Part shown: positions 6,808 through 13,226 of the stretch, piece after piece | Position numbering within the stretch: the stretch's first letter is position 1 | Layout of the letters: the number at the start of each line of letters is the position of its first letter | Origin: Domibacillus sp. | GTDB lineage: Bacteria > Bacillota > Bacilli > Bacillales > Domibacillaceae | Reading direction: 5' to 3' | Assembly (NCBI GenBank): GCA_031177795.1 | Contig: JAPSKG010000037.1 | Location: 1-13,226 of the forward strand | DNA length: 13,226 nucleotides | Translations under genes and position numbers: made by a program | The notes under the pieces: model-generated | What the model was told of the DNA's origin: nothing | Databases searched by the model: none | What the model saw: the letters and a program-made list of their open reading frames with translations, nothing else

Positions 6808-6909
6808 TTCTGCACCTCCCTGTTTACTCAGACTCGCCACGTGACAGGTGATCATTCGATACTTTAACCTGCTGTGCGCGGTTGTAGCACGGGTGCTACA
6901 AACAATAAC
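6808..6909 (-). ncRNA. L21-type ribosomal protein leader of rplU
   Basis: The untranslated stretch between the promoter and the rplU ATG starts with a near-perfect hairpin (TTGTAGCAC at 6901-6893 pairing with GTGCTACAA at 6890-6882). A second region follows in which CACCTG (6850-6845) can pair either with CAGGT upstream (6871-6867) or with AGGTG of the ribosome binding site (6817-6813). A leader RNA for L21 operons of Firmicutes is an established family. Here position, length and hairpins fit, but I could not align it to the family model. The start of transcription near 6909 is inferred from the -10. Confidence 0.72.
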
Positions 6910-6915
6910 ATATGA

Positions 6916-6944
6916 ATTCTATCATTTGCACTGATTGATGTCAA
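6916..6944 (-). promoter_or_regulatory. Strong sigma-A promoter of rplU-prp-rpmA
   Basis: On the minus strand a perfect -35 TTGACA (6944-6939) and the -10 TAGAAT (6921-6916) are spaced by 17 bases, with an extended TGA-TAGAAT. The -35 contains the spoIVFB stop codon TGA (6943-6941), so the ribosomal operon promoter starts inside the end of the sporulation gene. Confidence 0.88.
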
Positions 6945-7768
6945 TCAATATTTTCAACAGCATCCTTCACCTGCTTTTTACCCTGAAAAAAATGTTTTAA
7001 CAGCTGTTGTTCAGTTAAGCAGGCAAAATGATTTATCTGGAAAAGATGTGTTCGATTTCTTCGAAAAAGCTTTACAGCGCTTAGCAGTGACTGGTTAGGC
7101 AGCAATGGCAGCTGAAGTAAACAAAGCGGTACTGGATCGTAAAAGCGAGCTGTTAAAAACCTGATAAACATAATTTCTTTTTCTTTCCACATGATCAATA
7201 GCTGAATGGCTATATAAGAAACCGTTAACAACAGTTGCAAATAAAAAGGGAGGAAACATACAGCTGCTGCAAGCAAACAAATAAGTGTAAAAAATGAAAA
7301 AAAGATCGATTGTTTATAAGCTTTATAATAGGGCTGCACTGAACATAAAAAAAGCTGAACCATCTTTCCCCCGTCAAGCGGCAGCACCGGCATTAAGTTA
7401 AATAAAAAAATAAACGCATTTAGCTGGAAAAATAAGTTGTATTCAGCTGAGTCAATCAAGTTAGCTTTTAATAAAAGAAGTCCTGCAGCAAACATGGGTA
7501 CATGCATAAAAGGACCCGCTATCACAACAAACCACTCTTCTTTTAAAGGTCTTCCCGCATGTTCATCGGTTTCCATTTTTCCTCCAAAGGGCAAAAACTC
7601 TATTTTTTGAATGCGCCATCCATTTTTTTTGGCAGCAAATGCATGGCCAAGTTCATGAAGCAGTAAAATTAACCCCAGGCATATCGCTTCTGCGAATAAA
7701 CCAGTGCCTGCAGCAAGAGCAGCAAACAGCCACGTCAGCGGATGAATTTTAATTTGTTTCATACGCAT
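6941..7768 (-). CDS. spoIVFB: Sporulation intramembrane metalloprotease SpoIVFB
   Basis: A site-2-type zinc protease of the M50 family in the outer forespore membrane. It cleaves the pro-sequence of sigma-K in the mother cell. 275 residues from the ATG at 7768 (273 from an ATG at 7762). The zinc motif HELGH is at H38-H42 and the third ligand is D132 in PVLPLDGGK; both are offset by a constant 5 from H43, H47 and D137 of the B. subtilis enzyme. Several hydrophobic membrane segments are visible (about residues 13-37, 80-100, 112-126, 150-190). A cytosolic tail of about 70 residues follows, matching the CBS-like C-terminal region in position. It overlaps the end of spoIVFA by 20 bases, suggesting translational coupling. 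The ribosome site is weak for either start, so the exact start is uncertain. Confidence 0.93.
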   Translation of the reverse strand: MRMKQIKIHPLTWLFAALAAGTGLFAEAICLGLILLLHELGHAFAAKKNGWRIQKIEFLPFGGKMETDEHAGRPLKEEWFVVIAGPFMHVPMFAAGLLLLKANLIDSAEYNLFFQLNAFIFLFNLMPVLPLDGGKMVQLFLCSVQPYYKAYKQSIFFSFFTLICLLAAAVCFLPFYLQLLLTVSYIAIQLLIMWKEKEIMFIRFLTARFYDPVPLCLLQLPLLPNQSLLSAVKLFRRNRTHLFQINHFACLTEQQLLKHFFQGKKQVKDAVENID

Positions 7769-8192
7769 CCAGTTTTCTTGTTGAAATAATTTGCCCGTTT
7801 TTTCTTTCAGTAAATTTAACGATGCCAACAGCCGGCACTCCAATCAGCTCACCTTTTTTTATTTTTTCAAATAAGCGGAAAGAAGACATCTGCAAGCCCA
7901 TTACCTCCATTTCTGTTCCATCTTCTTGTTGGATAGTAATCGTTTCTTTATCAATTTTCGTTATAACACCGTTTTTTTCAGCAATTAATTGGGTAAACGT
8001 GCTTACATGAGAAGTTTGTTGCACACTAATTCGGTCCATAGCCGGCAATAAAGCGCCAAACCGTTGTTCATAGGCAGTGGCAGTACCGGCAAAGAAAAAG
8101 TCTTTTGTTAAAAGCGACATAAAAAGCGAATTGTGCTGGTTCATATAAGTAAACAAAAAAAAGCAAACCGACGCCGCCACTTTTTTTTTCAC
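7749..8192 (-). CDS. spoIVFA: SpoIVFA, short form (regulator/anchor of SpoIVFB)
   Basis: SpoIVFA holds SpoIVFB with the inhibitor BofA in the membrane around the forespore and is cut by SpoIVB to release sigma-K processing. This protein has 147 residues, against about 264 in B. subtilis. The GTG at 8192 is preceded by AGGAGGG at ideal spacing. A hydrophobic segment (about residues 5-17) follows the start, then ATAYEQRFGALLPAM, which resembles the juxtamembrane part of the B. subtilis protein. A C-terminal beta-rich stretch ends in FEKIKKGELIGV, recalling the lysostaphin/M23-like fold. The N-terminal cytosolic region of the long form and part of the extracytoplasmic domain are absent. No missing part lies upstream, because the minD terminator is there. 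Identification rests mainly on overlap with spoIVFB and limited similarity. Confidence 0.85.
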   Translation of the reverse strand: MKKKVAASVCFFLFTYMNQHNSLFMSLLTKDFFFAGTATAYEQRFGALLPAMDRISVQQTSHVSTFTQLIAEKNGVITKIDKETITIQQEDGTEMEVMGLQMSSFRLFEKIKKGELIGVPAVGIVKFTERKNGQIISTRKLDAYETN

Positions 8193-8232
8193 TTTTATCC
8201 CTCCTGCCTGTCCTATGTATATGCGCACAAAC

Positions 8233-8258
8233 AAAAAAAAACCGCTTAAAAAAAGCGG
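8233..8258 (-). terminator. Rho-independent terminator after minD
   Basis: On the minus strand, CCGCTT and AAGCGG (8258-8253 and 8247-8242) form a six-base stem with a five-base loop, followed by nine T (8241-8233). It starts 8 bases after the minD stop codon and separates the mre-min operon from spoIVFA. Confidence 0.85.
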
Positions 8259-8265
8259 CTGTTTT

Positions 8266-9072
8266 TTATCGAGACATCCCGATAAATCGTTTGATTTTTT
8301 TCATGAACGTTTCTTTTTCTTGATCCAGTTGCTGCAAAGGAACAGATTCTCCAAGAATACGGCGTGCAATATTGCGGTAAGCAATGGATGCGCGGCTGTT
8401 TGGGTTATGTGCGACTGGTTCTCCGTTATGAGATGATTTAATAACTTCTTCATCATCAGCCACAACTCCGATTAGTTCAATCGATAAATGCGAAGCAACT
8501 TCATCCACGTCAAGCATATCGCCCTCTTTTACCATGTGATTCCGTATGCGGTTTACCACAAGTTTTGGGGGAGCCATGTCTTCTTCTTTTTCAAGCAAGC
8601 CGATTACCCGGTCTGCATCACGAACTGAAGATTTTTCCGGTGTTGTTACAACAATTGCCCGGTCTGCACCGGCAACTGCATTTTTGTAGCCTTGTTCAAT
8701 TCCTGCAGGGCAGTCTATTAAAATGTAATCATAATCTTGCTTTAGTTCATCTATTAATTTCTTCATTTGCTCTGGCGTAACGGCAGATTTATCCGTTGTT
8801 TGCGCAGCCGGCAGCAAGTAAAGAAGATCGTTAAAGCGCTTGTCTTTTACAAGAGCTTGATGTGTTTTGCATCGTTCTTCTACCACATCAACAAGGTCAT
8901 AAATAATGCGGTTTTCCAGACCCATAACTACGTCTAAGTTACGAAGGCCGATGTCTGTGTCAACGAGACACACTTTTTTTTCTTGCAGCGCAAGCGCTGT
9001 ACCAAGGTTGGCGGTCGTTGTTGTTTTGCCAACCCCCCCTTTTCCGGAAGTAATGACGATTGCTTCACCCAC
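8266..9072 (-). CDS. minD: Septum-site determining ATPase MinD
   Basis: A 268-residue ParA/MinD-family ATPase. It binds the membrane as an ATP dimer and recruits MinC to block Z-ring formation away from mid-cell. The deviant Walker A motif GKGGVGKTT is at residues 10-18, with both lysines K11 and K16. DTDIGLRNLD (38-47) and the DCPAGI Walker B-like segment near 120 follow. The last residues (about 253-268, KETFMKKIKRFIGMSR) look like the amphipathic membrane-targeting helix. The GTG at 9072 lies one base after the minC stop; its GGGGG ribosome site is inside the last codons of minC, pointing to coupled translation. Last gene of the mre-min operon. Confidence 0.97.
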   Translation of the reverse strand: MGEAIVITSGKGGVGKTTTTANLGTALALQEKKVCLVDTDIGLRNLDVVMGLENRIIYDLVDVVEERCKTHQALVKDKRFNDLLYLLPAAQTTDKSAVTPEQMKKLIDELKQDYDYILIDCPAGIEQGYKNAVAGADRAIVVTTPEKSSVRDADRVIGLLEKEEDMAPPKLVVNRIRNHMVKEGDMLDVDEVASHLSIELIGVVADDEEVIKSSHNGEPVAHNPNSRASIAYRNIARRILGESVPLQQLDQEKETFMKKIKRFIGMSR

Positions 9073-9073
9073 T

Positions 9074-9751
9074 TCAAAAGCCCCCTTTAAACGTCGATAG
9101 ATCAGGCCGCAAATATTTCAGAACTTGCAGCCGGTCGATCACTAGTTGTTCTGCCTCATTAATAAAAGCGCATTCAGACTCCGTTATTTCTTCTGCATCG
9201 TAACGGTCAGGCGACCTGGTTAAATGGCTGCTGATCCGAAGTTGAGTCGGCATCATTTTTGCTGCAGTAATGACAGCACGGTCGTTTCCATAACAGCCCG
9301 CGTGAGCCGTTCCTTTTAACGCACCCATTACATAAATGCTGCCTCCTGCCAAAACTGTACCTCCAGGATTAACATCGCCAATTAAAAGAAGATCTCCGGG
9401 CACTTCCAGTATTTGCCCTGAGCGAATGCGGCCTGTATAGGAAACGATCTCATTTTCTTCTTTCCATTGTACCGCCTCGTTTACCGTCATAACATTGGAT
9501 TTAATTTCTTCCACAATAAGATGGCGCCGCTGACGAATAAGCTGGCGGAGTGTTTCTTTGTCTTCTTCTGTTACATATCGGTTTCCTACTTGAACTGTTA
9601 CTTTAATAAGCGCATCCTCACTTTTTTTCGTTACAGCATCAAGTTTTTCAGTTAGTTCTTCTATTAATTCATTATAAGCACACTTATCATTTAATTGAAG
9701 AGTCAGACCGTCTTTCGTCCCTTTTATGACGACGTTTTGACTTTGTTTCAT
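9074..9751 (-). CDS. minC: Septum-site determining protein MinC
   Basis: The FtsZ-polymer antagonist recruited by MinD, 225 residues, the normal Bacillus length. An N-terminal FtsZ-interacting domain (about 1-95, starting QSQNVVIKGTKDGLTLQLND) is followed by a glycine-rich right-handed beta-helix domain (about 105-200) containing RSGQ (110-113), the MinD-binding motif, and GDVNPGGTVLAGGSIYVMGALKG. The ATG at 9751 matches the homologous N-terminus. Its GAGGTG ribosome site is rather distant (about 11 bases). The frame also runs on upstream to a TTG at 9790, which would add 13 residues with no family resemblance. It sits 65 bases after mreD with no terminator between. Confidence 0.96.
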   Translation of the reverse strand: MKQSQNVVIKGTKDGLTLQLNDKCAYNELIEELTEKLDAVTKKSEDALIKVTVQVGNRYVTEEDKETLRQLIRQRRHLIVEEIKSNVMTVNEAVQWKEENEIVSYTGRIRSGQILEVPGDLLLIGDVNPGGTVLAGGSIYVMGALKGTAHAGCYGNDRAVITAAKMMPTQLRISSHLTRSPDRYDAEEITESECAFINEAEQLVIDRLQVLKYLRPDLSTFKGGF

Positions 9752-9816
9752 AGATTGTATCCCACCTCTGTACGTCTCATTATTCGACAACGCTGTCCAA
9801 TATTCCTTTTAAAAAA

Positions 9817-10329
9817 TCAGTCGAATATACTTTTTATCTTTAAAAAAGCTTTTCGAAGCGGAATGGAAAATACTATGTAGAATAAAGCATTTAAAATAAG
9901 TGTTGGTAGCAGACGCACATAAGCAAATTCCTCAAATGAAAATTCTGTTCTCTGTACCAATACATTTAATCCGTATATAAGCATCTCAAGAGCCACTAAA
10001 TCAAACAGCACAATAATTAAAAAAACAGGCAATGTGTTATGGAGCCATTTTGTCAGCTTCGATGACATAAAAACAATAAGCGGCAAAAAAAACATATAAG
10101 CGCCGAGAAGCCCTGTATAAAACATATCAAATAAAAAGCCAAACAGAAAGCCGTATTTGATCGCCGAATTCCGGTTAAAAAAAGCTGCCATGAATAACAG
10201 GCCCATTAAAAAAAAGCGAGGAACCGGTATGTAAGTTCCTTGAAACGCATTTTCCGGAAAAAAAGCCATGAATAAACTGTCGCTGTAAAACAACCCTATC
10301 ATTAAAAGAGGAAGGATTCCTTTTTTCAC
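9817..10329 (-). CDS. mreD: Rod-shape determining membrane protein MreD
   Basis: A 170-residue integral membrane component of the elongasome that works with MreB, MreC, RodA and PBP2-type enzymes. It is nearly all hydrophobic, with about five membrane segments (roughly residues 5-24, 38-52, 59-88, 101-125, 140-159). The FGFLFDMFYTGLLGAY region is typical of the family. The GTG at 10329 overlaps the mreC stop as GTGA (4-base overlap) and has GAGGAGG upstream. It lies in mreB-mreC-mreD-minC-minD. Confidence 0.95.
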   Translation of the reverse strand: MKKGILPLLMIGLFYSDSLFMAFFPENAFQGTYIPVPRFFLMGLLFMAAFFNRNSAIKYGFLFGFLFDMFYTGLLGAYMFFLPLIVFMSSKLTKWLHNTLPVFLIIVLFDLVALEMLIYGLNVLVQRTEFSFEEFAYVRLLPTLILNALFYIVFSIPLRKAFLKIKSIFD

Positions 10330-11219
10330 AGGCCTTCCTCCTCAATCAGTACTTGCTGGCGATTTTCTTCTTCCGGGAGCACTTTTGTCATCTCGCGCTT
10401 TGATACCATCACATGTTCAAGGTCATAAAACGTTGCAGCCGGCTTTACCAGAGCTGTTTGCGTTAAACCAAATTCATCAGGAACAAGTTCCATTACTTTT
10501 CCGATAATTAAGCCCTTTGGAAAAACGCCGCCAAGGCCGGAAGTTGTTACCGCTTGTCCTTTTTTCACTTTTGCATCTGACGGAATTTTTGTCATTTGAA
10601 GCATCTTTTTTTCTTTGTCGTACCCTTCAATCAATCCATGAACAGCAGACGTTCCCTGAATCACCGCAGACACCCGGTTTTGTGAATCATGGGCAGAAAG
10701 CAATTGAACCGTGGATGTAAACTTCGATGTGCTTTTTACTTTGCCAACAAGGCCATCAGACGTCAAAACTGCCATATCTGGCTCAATGCCGTTTGATTCT
10801 CCCTGATCAATTGTAATAAGCTCGTACCAGCGGTCCGGATTTCGGGCAATGACCGTTGCTTGGACAGGCTCATAATCTGCCAGGCTTTTTTGTTTTTCAA
10901 GCACTTTTCGAAGTTCCGCATTATCTTTTTTTAGCCGGGCAACGTCGCTTTCCAGCTGGGCAAGTTTTTGTAAATGTGTTCTGAGTTTTTCATTTTCTTC
11001 ATATGTATTACGCAGTCTGCGAACATCTTCAAAAAATGATTCAACAGCATCGGCAGGCTTGGATACAATGTTTTGGCCAAATCCAGTAACATCTTTCACG
11101 AATTTTTCAGGCCATGTGATATTATCTCTGTCGCGAAGCGAAAAGCCAATCATTGCTACCAAAATAATAATGCTGCCGAGTAAAATGATCAACCGCTTGT
11201 TTGTAAAAAGTTGCGGCAT
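10326..11219 (-). CDS. mreC: Rod-shape determining protein MreC
   Basis: A bitopic membrane protein that links the MreB scaffold to cell-wall synthases outside the membrane, 297 residues. One N-terminal membrane helix (about residues 9-27, LIILLGSIIILVAMIGFSL) is followed by a coiled coil (about 62-112, rich in E, K, R and L heptads) that drives dimerisation. The extracytoplasmic double beta-barrel domain contains NPDRWYELITIDQGESNGIEPDMAVLT (residues broken by domain turns) and GLGGVFPKGLIIGKV. The ATG at 11219 has GAGGTG 6 bases upstream; a GTG three codons earlier is less well placed. It overlaps mreD by 4 bases and is separated from mreB by 103 bases carrying a long hairpin. Confidence 0.97.
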   Translation of the reverse strand: MPQLFTNKRLIILLGSIIILVAMIGFSLRDRDNITWPEKFVKDVTGFGQNIVSKPADAVESFFEDVRRLRNTYEENEKLRTHLQKLAQLESDVARLKKDNAELRKVLEKQKSLADYEPVQATVIARNPDRWYELITIDQGESNGIEPDMAVLTSDGLVGKVKSTSKFTSTVQLLSAHDSQNRVSAVIQGTSAVHGLIEGYDKEKKMLQMTKIPSDAKVKKGQAVTTSGLGGVFPKGLIIGKVMELVPDEFGLTQTALVKPAATFYDLEHVMVSKREMTKVLPEEENRQQVLIEEEGL

Positions 11220-11250
11220 GAATTCCACCTCAGTTTTCTAAGCAATCAAA

Positions 11251-11316
11251 ACGGTGAGGCTGGTTCCACGCGCACCGGAAAGCCGGTTAGAACGCACGGA
11301 GAACCGGCCTCATCGT
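11251..11316 (-). other. Long imperfect stem-loop between mreB and mreC
   Basis: The mreB-mreC gap holds an inverted repeat: TGAGGCTGGTTC (11255-11266) against GAACCGGCCTCA (11301-11312), 12 bases with one position differing. Flanking bases (ACG with CGT) extend it. Inside is a smaller perfect hairpin, ACCGG (11274-11278) with CCGGT (11283-11287) and the loop AAAG. In the minus-strand mRNA one inner pair is a C-A mismatch. Only a short T-run (TTTT) follows, so it resembles a leaky terminator or a processing/stability element more than a full terminator. Confidence 0.6.
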
Positions 11317-11322
11317 CAAAGA

Positions 11323-12333
11323 TTATTTGTTTTTAAATAAATGAATGTGATCGAGCGCAAGACCTGTACCTACAGCCACACAGTCAAGCGGATTTTCCGC
11401 AATAATAACTGGCATATTTGTTTCTTTACTGATTACTTTATCAAGGTTGCGAAGAAGTGCACCTCCGCCTGTTAAAACAATTCCGCGGTCCATAATATCC
11501 GCCGCAAGTTCAGGTGGTGTTTTTTCCAGGGTGCCTTTGACCGTTTCAACAATCGCATATACTGTATCTTTTAATGCATCCGCAATTTCTTGGGCTGTAA
11601 TTTCAATTGTTTTTGGTAAACCAGTTAAAAGGTCACGTCCGCGGATTTCCATGTTCGGAATGTCACCCGCATCTCCTGCAGAACCAATTTCCATTTTAAT
11701 TGTTTCTGCTGTACGGTCACCAATTAATAAATTGTATTGTTTGCGAATATACGCAATAATTGCATCGTCCATTTCATCGCCGGCTATGCGAAGTGATTCA
11801 CTGGTCACAATACCGCCAAGCGAGATGATTGCAACTTCTGTTGTACCGCCGCCGATATCTACAACCATGCTGCCCGTCGGCTCCCATACCGGCAGATTAG
11901 CCCCGATTGCTGCCGCAAAAGGCTCCTCAATTGGATACGCATCGCGTGCGCCCGCTTGACGTGTTGCATCAATAACCGCTCTTCGTTCAACGGCCGTGAT
12001 ACCTGAGGGAACACAAACCATTACATACGGTTTACTGGAAAGAAAACCTGATGATCCTTTTGTTGCTTGTTTAATATAGTACTTAATCATGGTAGCTGTT
12101 GTTTCATAATCTGCGATAACACCGTCTTTCATCGGGCGGGTCGCAATAATGTTCCCCGGCGTTCTGCCGATCATATTGCGCGCGTCGTTTCCGACTGCGA
12201 CAATTTGTTTTGTATCTGTTTGCAATGCGACAACGGACGGCTCACGCACAATGACACCTTTTCCTTTCGCATAAACAAGTGTATTTGCTGTTCCAAGGTC
12301 AATGCCTAAATCACGGCTCCCAATTCCAAACAT
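11323..12333 (-). CDS. mreB: Rod-shape determining actin homologue MreB
   Basis: A 336-residue bacterial actin that forms membrane-associated filaments directing lateral cell-wall synthesis. Actin-fold nucleotide motifs are complete: phosphate-1 GIDLGTANTLVYAKGKG (residues 10-26), the YPIEEPFAAAIGA segment (133-145) with the catalytic glutamate, phosphate-2 VVDIGGGTTEVAI (157-169), and the adenosine motif VLTGGGALLRNLDK near the C-terminus. The ATG at 12333 gives the usual MFGIGSRDLGIDLGT start, with GGGAG about 9 bases upstream; the open frame upstream to 12420 has no family resemblance. First gene of the mre-min operon, downstream of radC in the same direction. Confidence 0.98.
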   Translation of the reverse strand: MFGIGSRDLGIDLGTANTLVYAKGKGVIVREPSVVALQTDTKQIVAVGNDARNMIGRTPGNIIATRPMKDGVIADYETTATMIKYYIKQATKGSSGFLSSKPYVMVCVPSGITAVERRAVIDATRQAGARDAYPIEEPFAAAIGANLPVWEPTGSMVVDIGGGTTEVAIISLGGIVTSESLRIAGDEMDDAIIAYIRKQYNLLIGDRTAETIKMEIGSAGDAGDIPNMEIRGRDLLTGLPKTIEITAQEIADALKDTVYAIVETVKGTLEKTPPELAADIMDRGIVLTGGGALLRNLDKVISKETNMPVIIAENPLDCVAVGTGLALDHIHLFKNK

Positions 12334-12434
12334 GTAGTGTATCTCCCTTTCTAAGTCAATCCTTTTTAACGTGATCATTTCACTATTGATGGTCGTTAAA
12401 TTGTGTGAAAAGCTTCTCAAAAACCATAACTTAT

Positions 12435-12440
12435 ATTATA
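12435..12440 (-). promoter_or_regulatory. Candidate -10 of a promoter for mreBCD-minCD
   Basis: A perfect TATAAT lies on the minus strand (12440-12435), about 100 bases before the mreB ATG and just past the radC stop. A convincing -35 is missing: the expected position reads TATGCT or ATGCTT next to a run of ten T, which could act as an A/T-rich upstream element. The call is tentative. Confidence 0.4.
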
Positions 12441-12466
12441 ACGGAATGAAAAAAAAAAGCATAGCG

Positions 12467-13174
12467 TTATAAATAACCTTTTTCTTTCAAGCTTACATAT
12501 TTCTTTTCCCCTATAATTAAGTGATCCAAAACTTCTATGCCTAGCAATTTCCCGCATTCAACCAGACGCTTTGTTACGTCTATATCTTCACGGCTTGGCG
12601 AAGGATCACCACTCGGATGATTATGAAGACAGATAATTGAGGCAGCTGATCTCCTAAACGCTTCTTTAAAAACTTCGCGAGGATGCACGATAGACGCATT
12701 TAAGCTGCCAATAAACAGCGTTTGCTTATGAATCACTTGGTTTTTTGTGTTTAAATAAAGAGCAACAAAATGCTCCTGGCTGAGGAACCGCATTTCTTCC
12801 ATCATATAATTTGCCGCATCTTCCGGTGAGCGGACCGAAAAACGGCCTTCGTACTTTAAACGGCCGATTCGCCGGCCAATTTCAATGGCTGCCATAAGCT
12901 GAACAGCTTTAGCAGTGCCAATTCCTTTAATTGAGGTGATTTCTTCAAAAGAGGCGTCTTTTAACAATCGAAGCCCTTCAAAATCATGTAAAATACGATT
13001 GGATAACTGGAGGACCGATTCTTCTTTTGTTCCTGTCCGAAGCAAAATGGCAAGGAGTTCATGAGTAGAGAGGCTTTGCGGACCGCTCGCAATCAATCGT
13101 TCACGCGGACGGTCATGAGGAGGCACATCCCGGATCATCACAGGCTGGGACACGGTAAGCAGATCGTTATTCAT
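12467..13174 (-). CDS. radC: RadC family protein (UPF0758, JAB/MPN domain)
   Basis: A 235-residue protein of the RadC family. The name is historical; its cellular function is not settled and a DNA-repair role is doubtful. Residues about 35-105 form a helix-hairpin-helix-type region (IKGIGTAKAVQL at 82-93), suggesting contact with DNA. Residues about 112-235 are a JAB1/MPN metalloprotease-like domain with the JAMM zinc motif complete: H184, H186 (LHNHPSGDPSPS) and D197, plus an upstream glutamate in FKEAF. The ATG at 13174 is preceded by AAAGGGG 9 bases away. In B. subtilis maf lies upstream and mreB downstream; only the latter can be checked here. No strong terminator separates it from mreB, though a run of ten T follows the stop. 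Confidence 0.95.
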   Translation of the reverse strand: MNNDLLTVSQPVMIRDVPPHDRPRERLIASGPQSLSTHELLAILLRTGTKEESVLQLSNRILHDFEGLRLLKDASFEEITSIKGIGTAKAVQLMAAIEIGRRIGRLKYEGRFSVRSPEDAANYMMEEMRFLSQEHFVALYLNTKNQVIHKQTLFIGSLNASIVHPREVFKEAFRRSAASIICLHNHPSGDPSPSREDIDVTKRLVECGKLLGIEVLDHLIIGEKKYVSLKEKGYL

Positions 13175-13226
13175 TCAAAAAGCCCCTTTCAAGGTTAGCG
13201 GGACGACAAGCTGCTTGTTGCAATGC

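Noticed and set aside
6808..6855. N-terminal extension of L21 (16 extra codons)
   Set aside because: The extension overlaps the leader RNA and ribosome site; homologues start at MYAIIETGGKQ, directly after the GGGAGGTG site.
6421..6867. 148-codon plus-strand open frame across prp, rplU and the leader
   Set aside because: It is antisense to two well-identified genes and a structured leader, with no ribosome site and no recognisable motif.
7763..7843. Longer SpoIVFB starting at 7843
   Set aside because: It would overlap spoIVFA by 95 bases. The added residues are polar and lack family resemblance, and no good ribosome site precedes it.
11447..11959. 170-codon plus-strand open frame inside mreB
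   Set aside because: It is fully antisense to mreB, has no ribosome binding site, and its composition (rich in S, P, I, R) is what the reverse of a conserved gene gives.
12449..12466. Terminator after radC
   Set aside because: There is a run of ten T after the stop codon, but the preceding bases form only a weak five-base GTTAT/ATAAC pairing that is not adjacent to the T-run, so I do not call it a terminator.
13175..13226. End of maf upstream of radC
   Set aside because: maf is expected from B. subtilis gene order, but none of the three minus-strand frames in these 52 bases gives a recognisable Maf C-terminus. A 13-base near-palindrome ACAAGCAGCTTGT is present with no evident role.
1..13226. 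Mobile element, CRISPR array, prophage or unknown defence system
   Set aside because: No transposase, terminal inverted repeats, spaced repeats, integrase or unexplained cluster was seen; nearly every base is in a conserved gene or a short gap.

Overview
The window is a stretch of conserved chromosomal core from a low-to-moderate GC, endospore-forming member of the Bacillaceae (Bacillus sensu lato). Four things point there: sporulation genes (spo0B, spoIVFA, spoIVFB), strong AGGAGG-type ribosome binding sites, many TTG and GTG starts, and a gene order matching, from memory, the radC-mreBCD-minCD-spoIVFAB-rplU-prp-rpmA-spo0B-obg-pheB-pheA / nadR-nifS / nadB region of Bacillus subtilis. I cannot name the species from sequence alone.

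Left end (1-2429): NAD synthesis. A truncated nadB runs off the left edge on the minus strand and is divergent from nifS-nadR on the plus strand. The 94-base gap between them holds a near-consensus sigma-A promoter for nifS and repeated ACACTTGTCTTG-like boxes, a plausible operator for the niacin-responsive repressor encoded by nadR. NifS probably supplies sulfur for the iron-sulfur cluster of NadA, whose gene is outside the window. A shared bidirectional terminator separates nadR from the convergent pheA.

Middle (2461-8192), all minus strand, listed in transcription order (right to left): spoIVFA-spoIVFB (intramembrane protease that activates sigma-K, and its partner); rplU-prp-rpmA (ribosomal proteins L21 and L27, with the protease that trims L27), which has its own promoter and an L21-type leader and ends at a strong terminator; then spo0B-obg-pheB-pheA from an extended -10 promoter (sporulation phosphorelay, ribosome-assembly GTPase, ACT-domain protein, prephenate dehydratase).

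Right end (8266-13174), also minus strand: radC, then mreB-mreC-mreD-minC-minD (rod-shape scaffold and division-site placement), ending at a terminator between minD and spoIVFA. A long imperfect hairpin sits between mreB and mreC.

I found no mobile element, CRISPR array, tRNA, rRNA or unknown multi-gene system. The points most worth a second look are the unusually short SpoIVFA, the mreB-mreC intercistronic hairpin, the mutually exclusive pairings in the rplU leader, the nad operator, and the helix-turn-helix-like N-terminus of PheB. No gene-free stretch exceeds about 135 bases.
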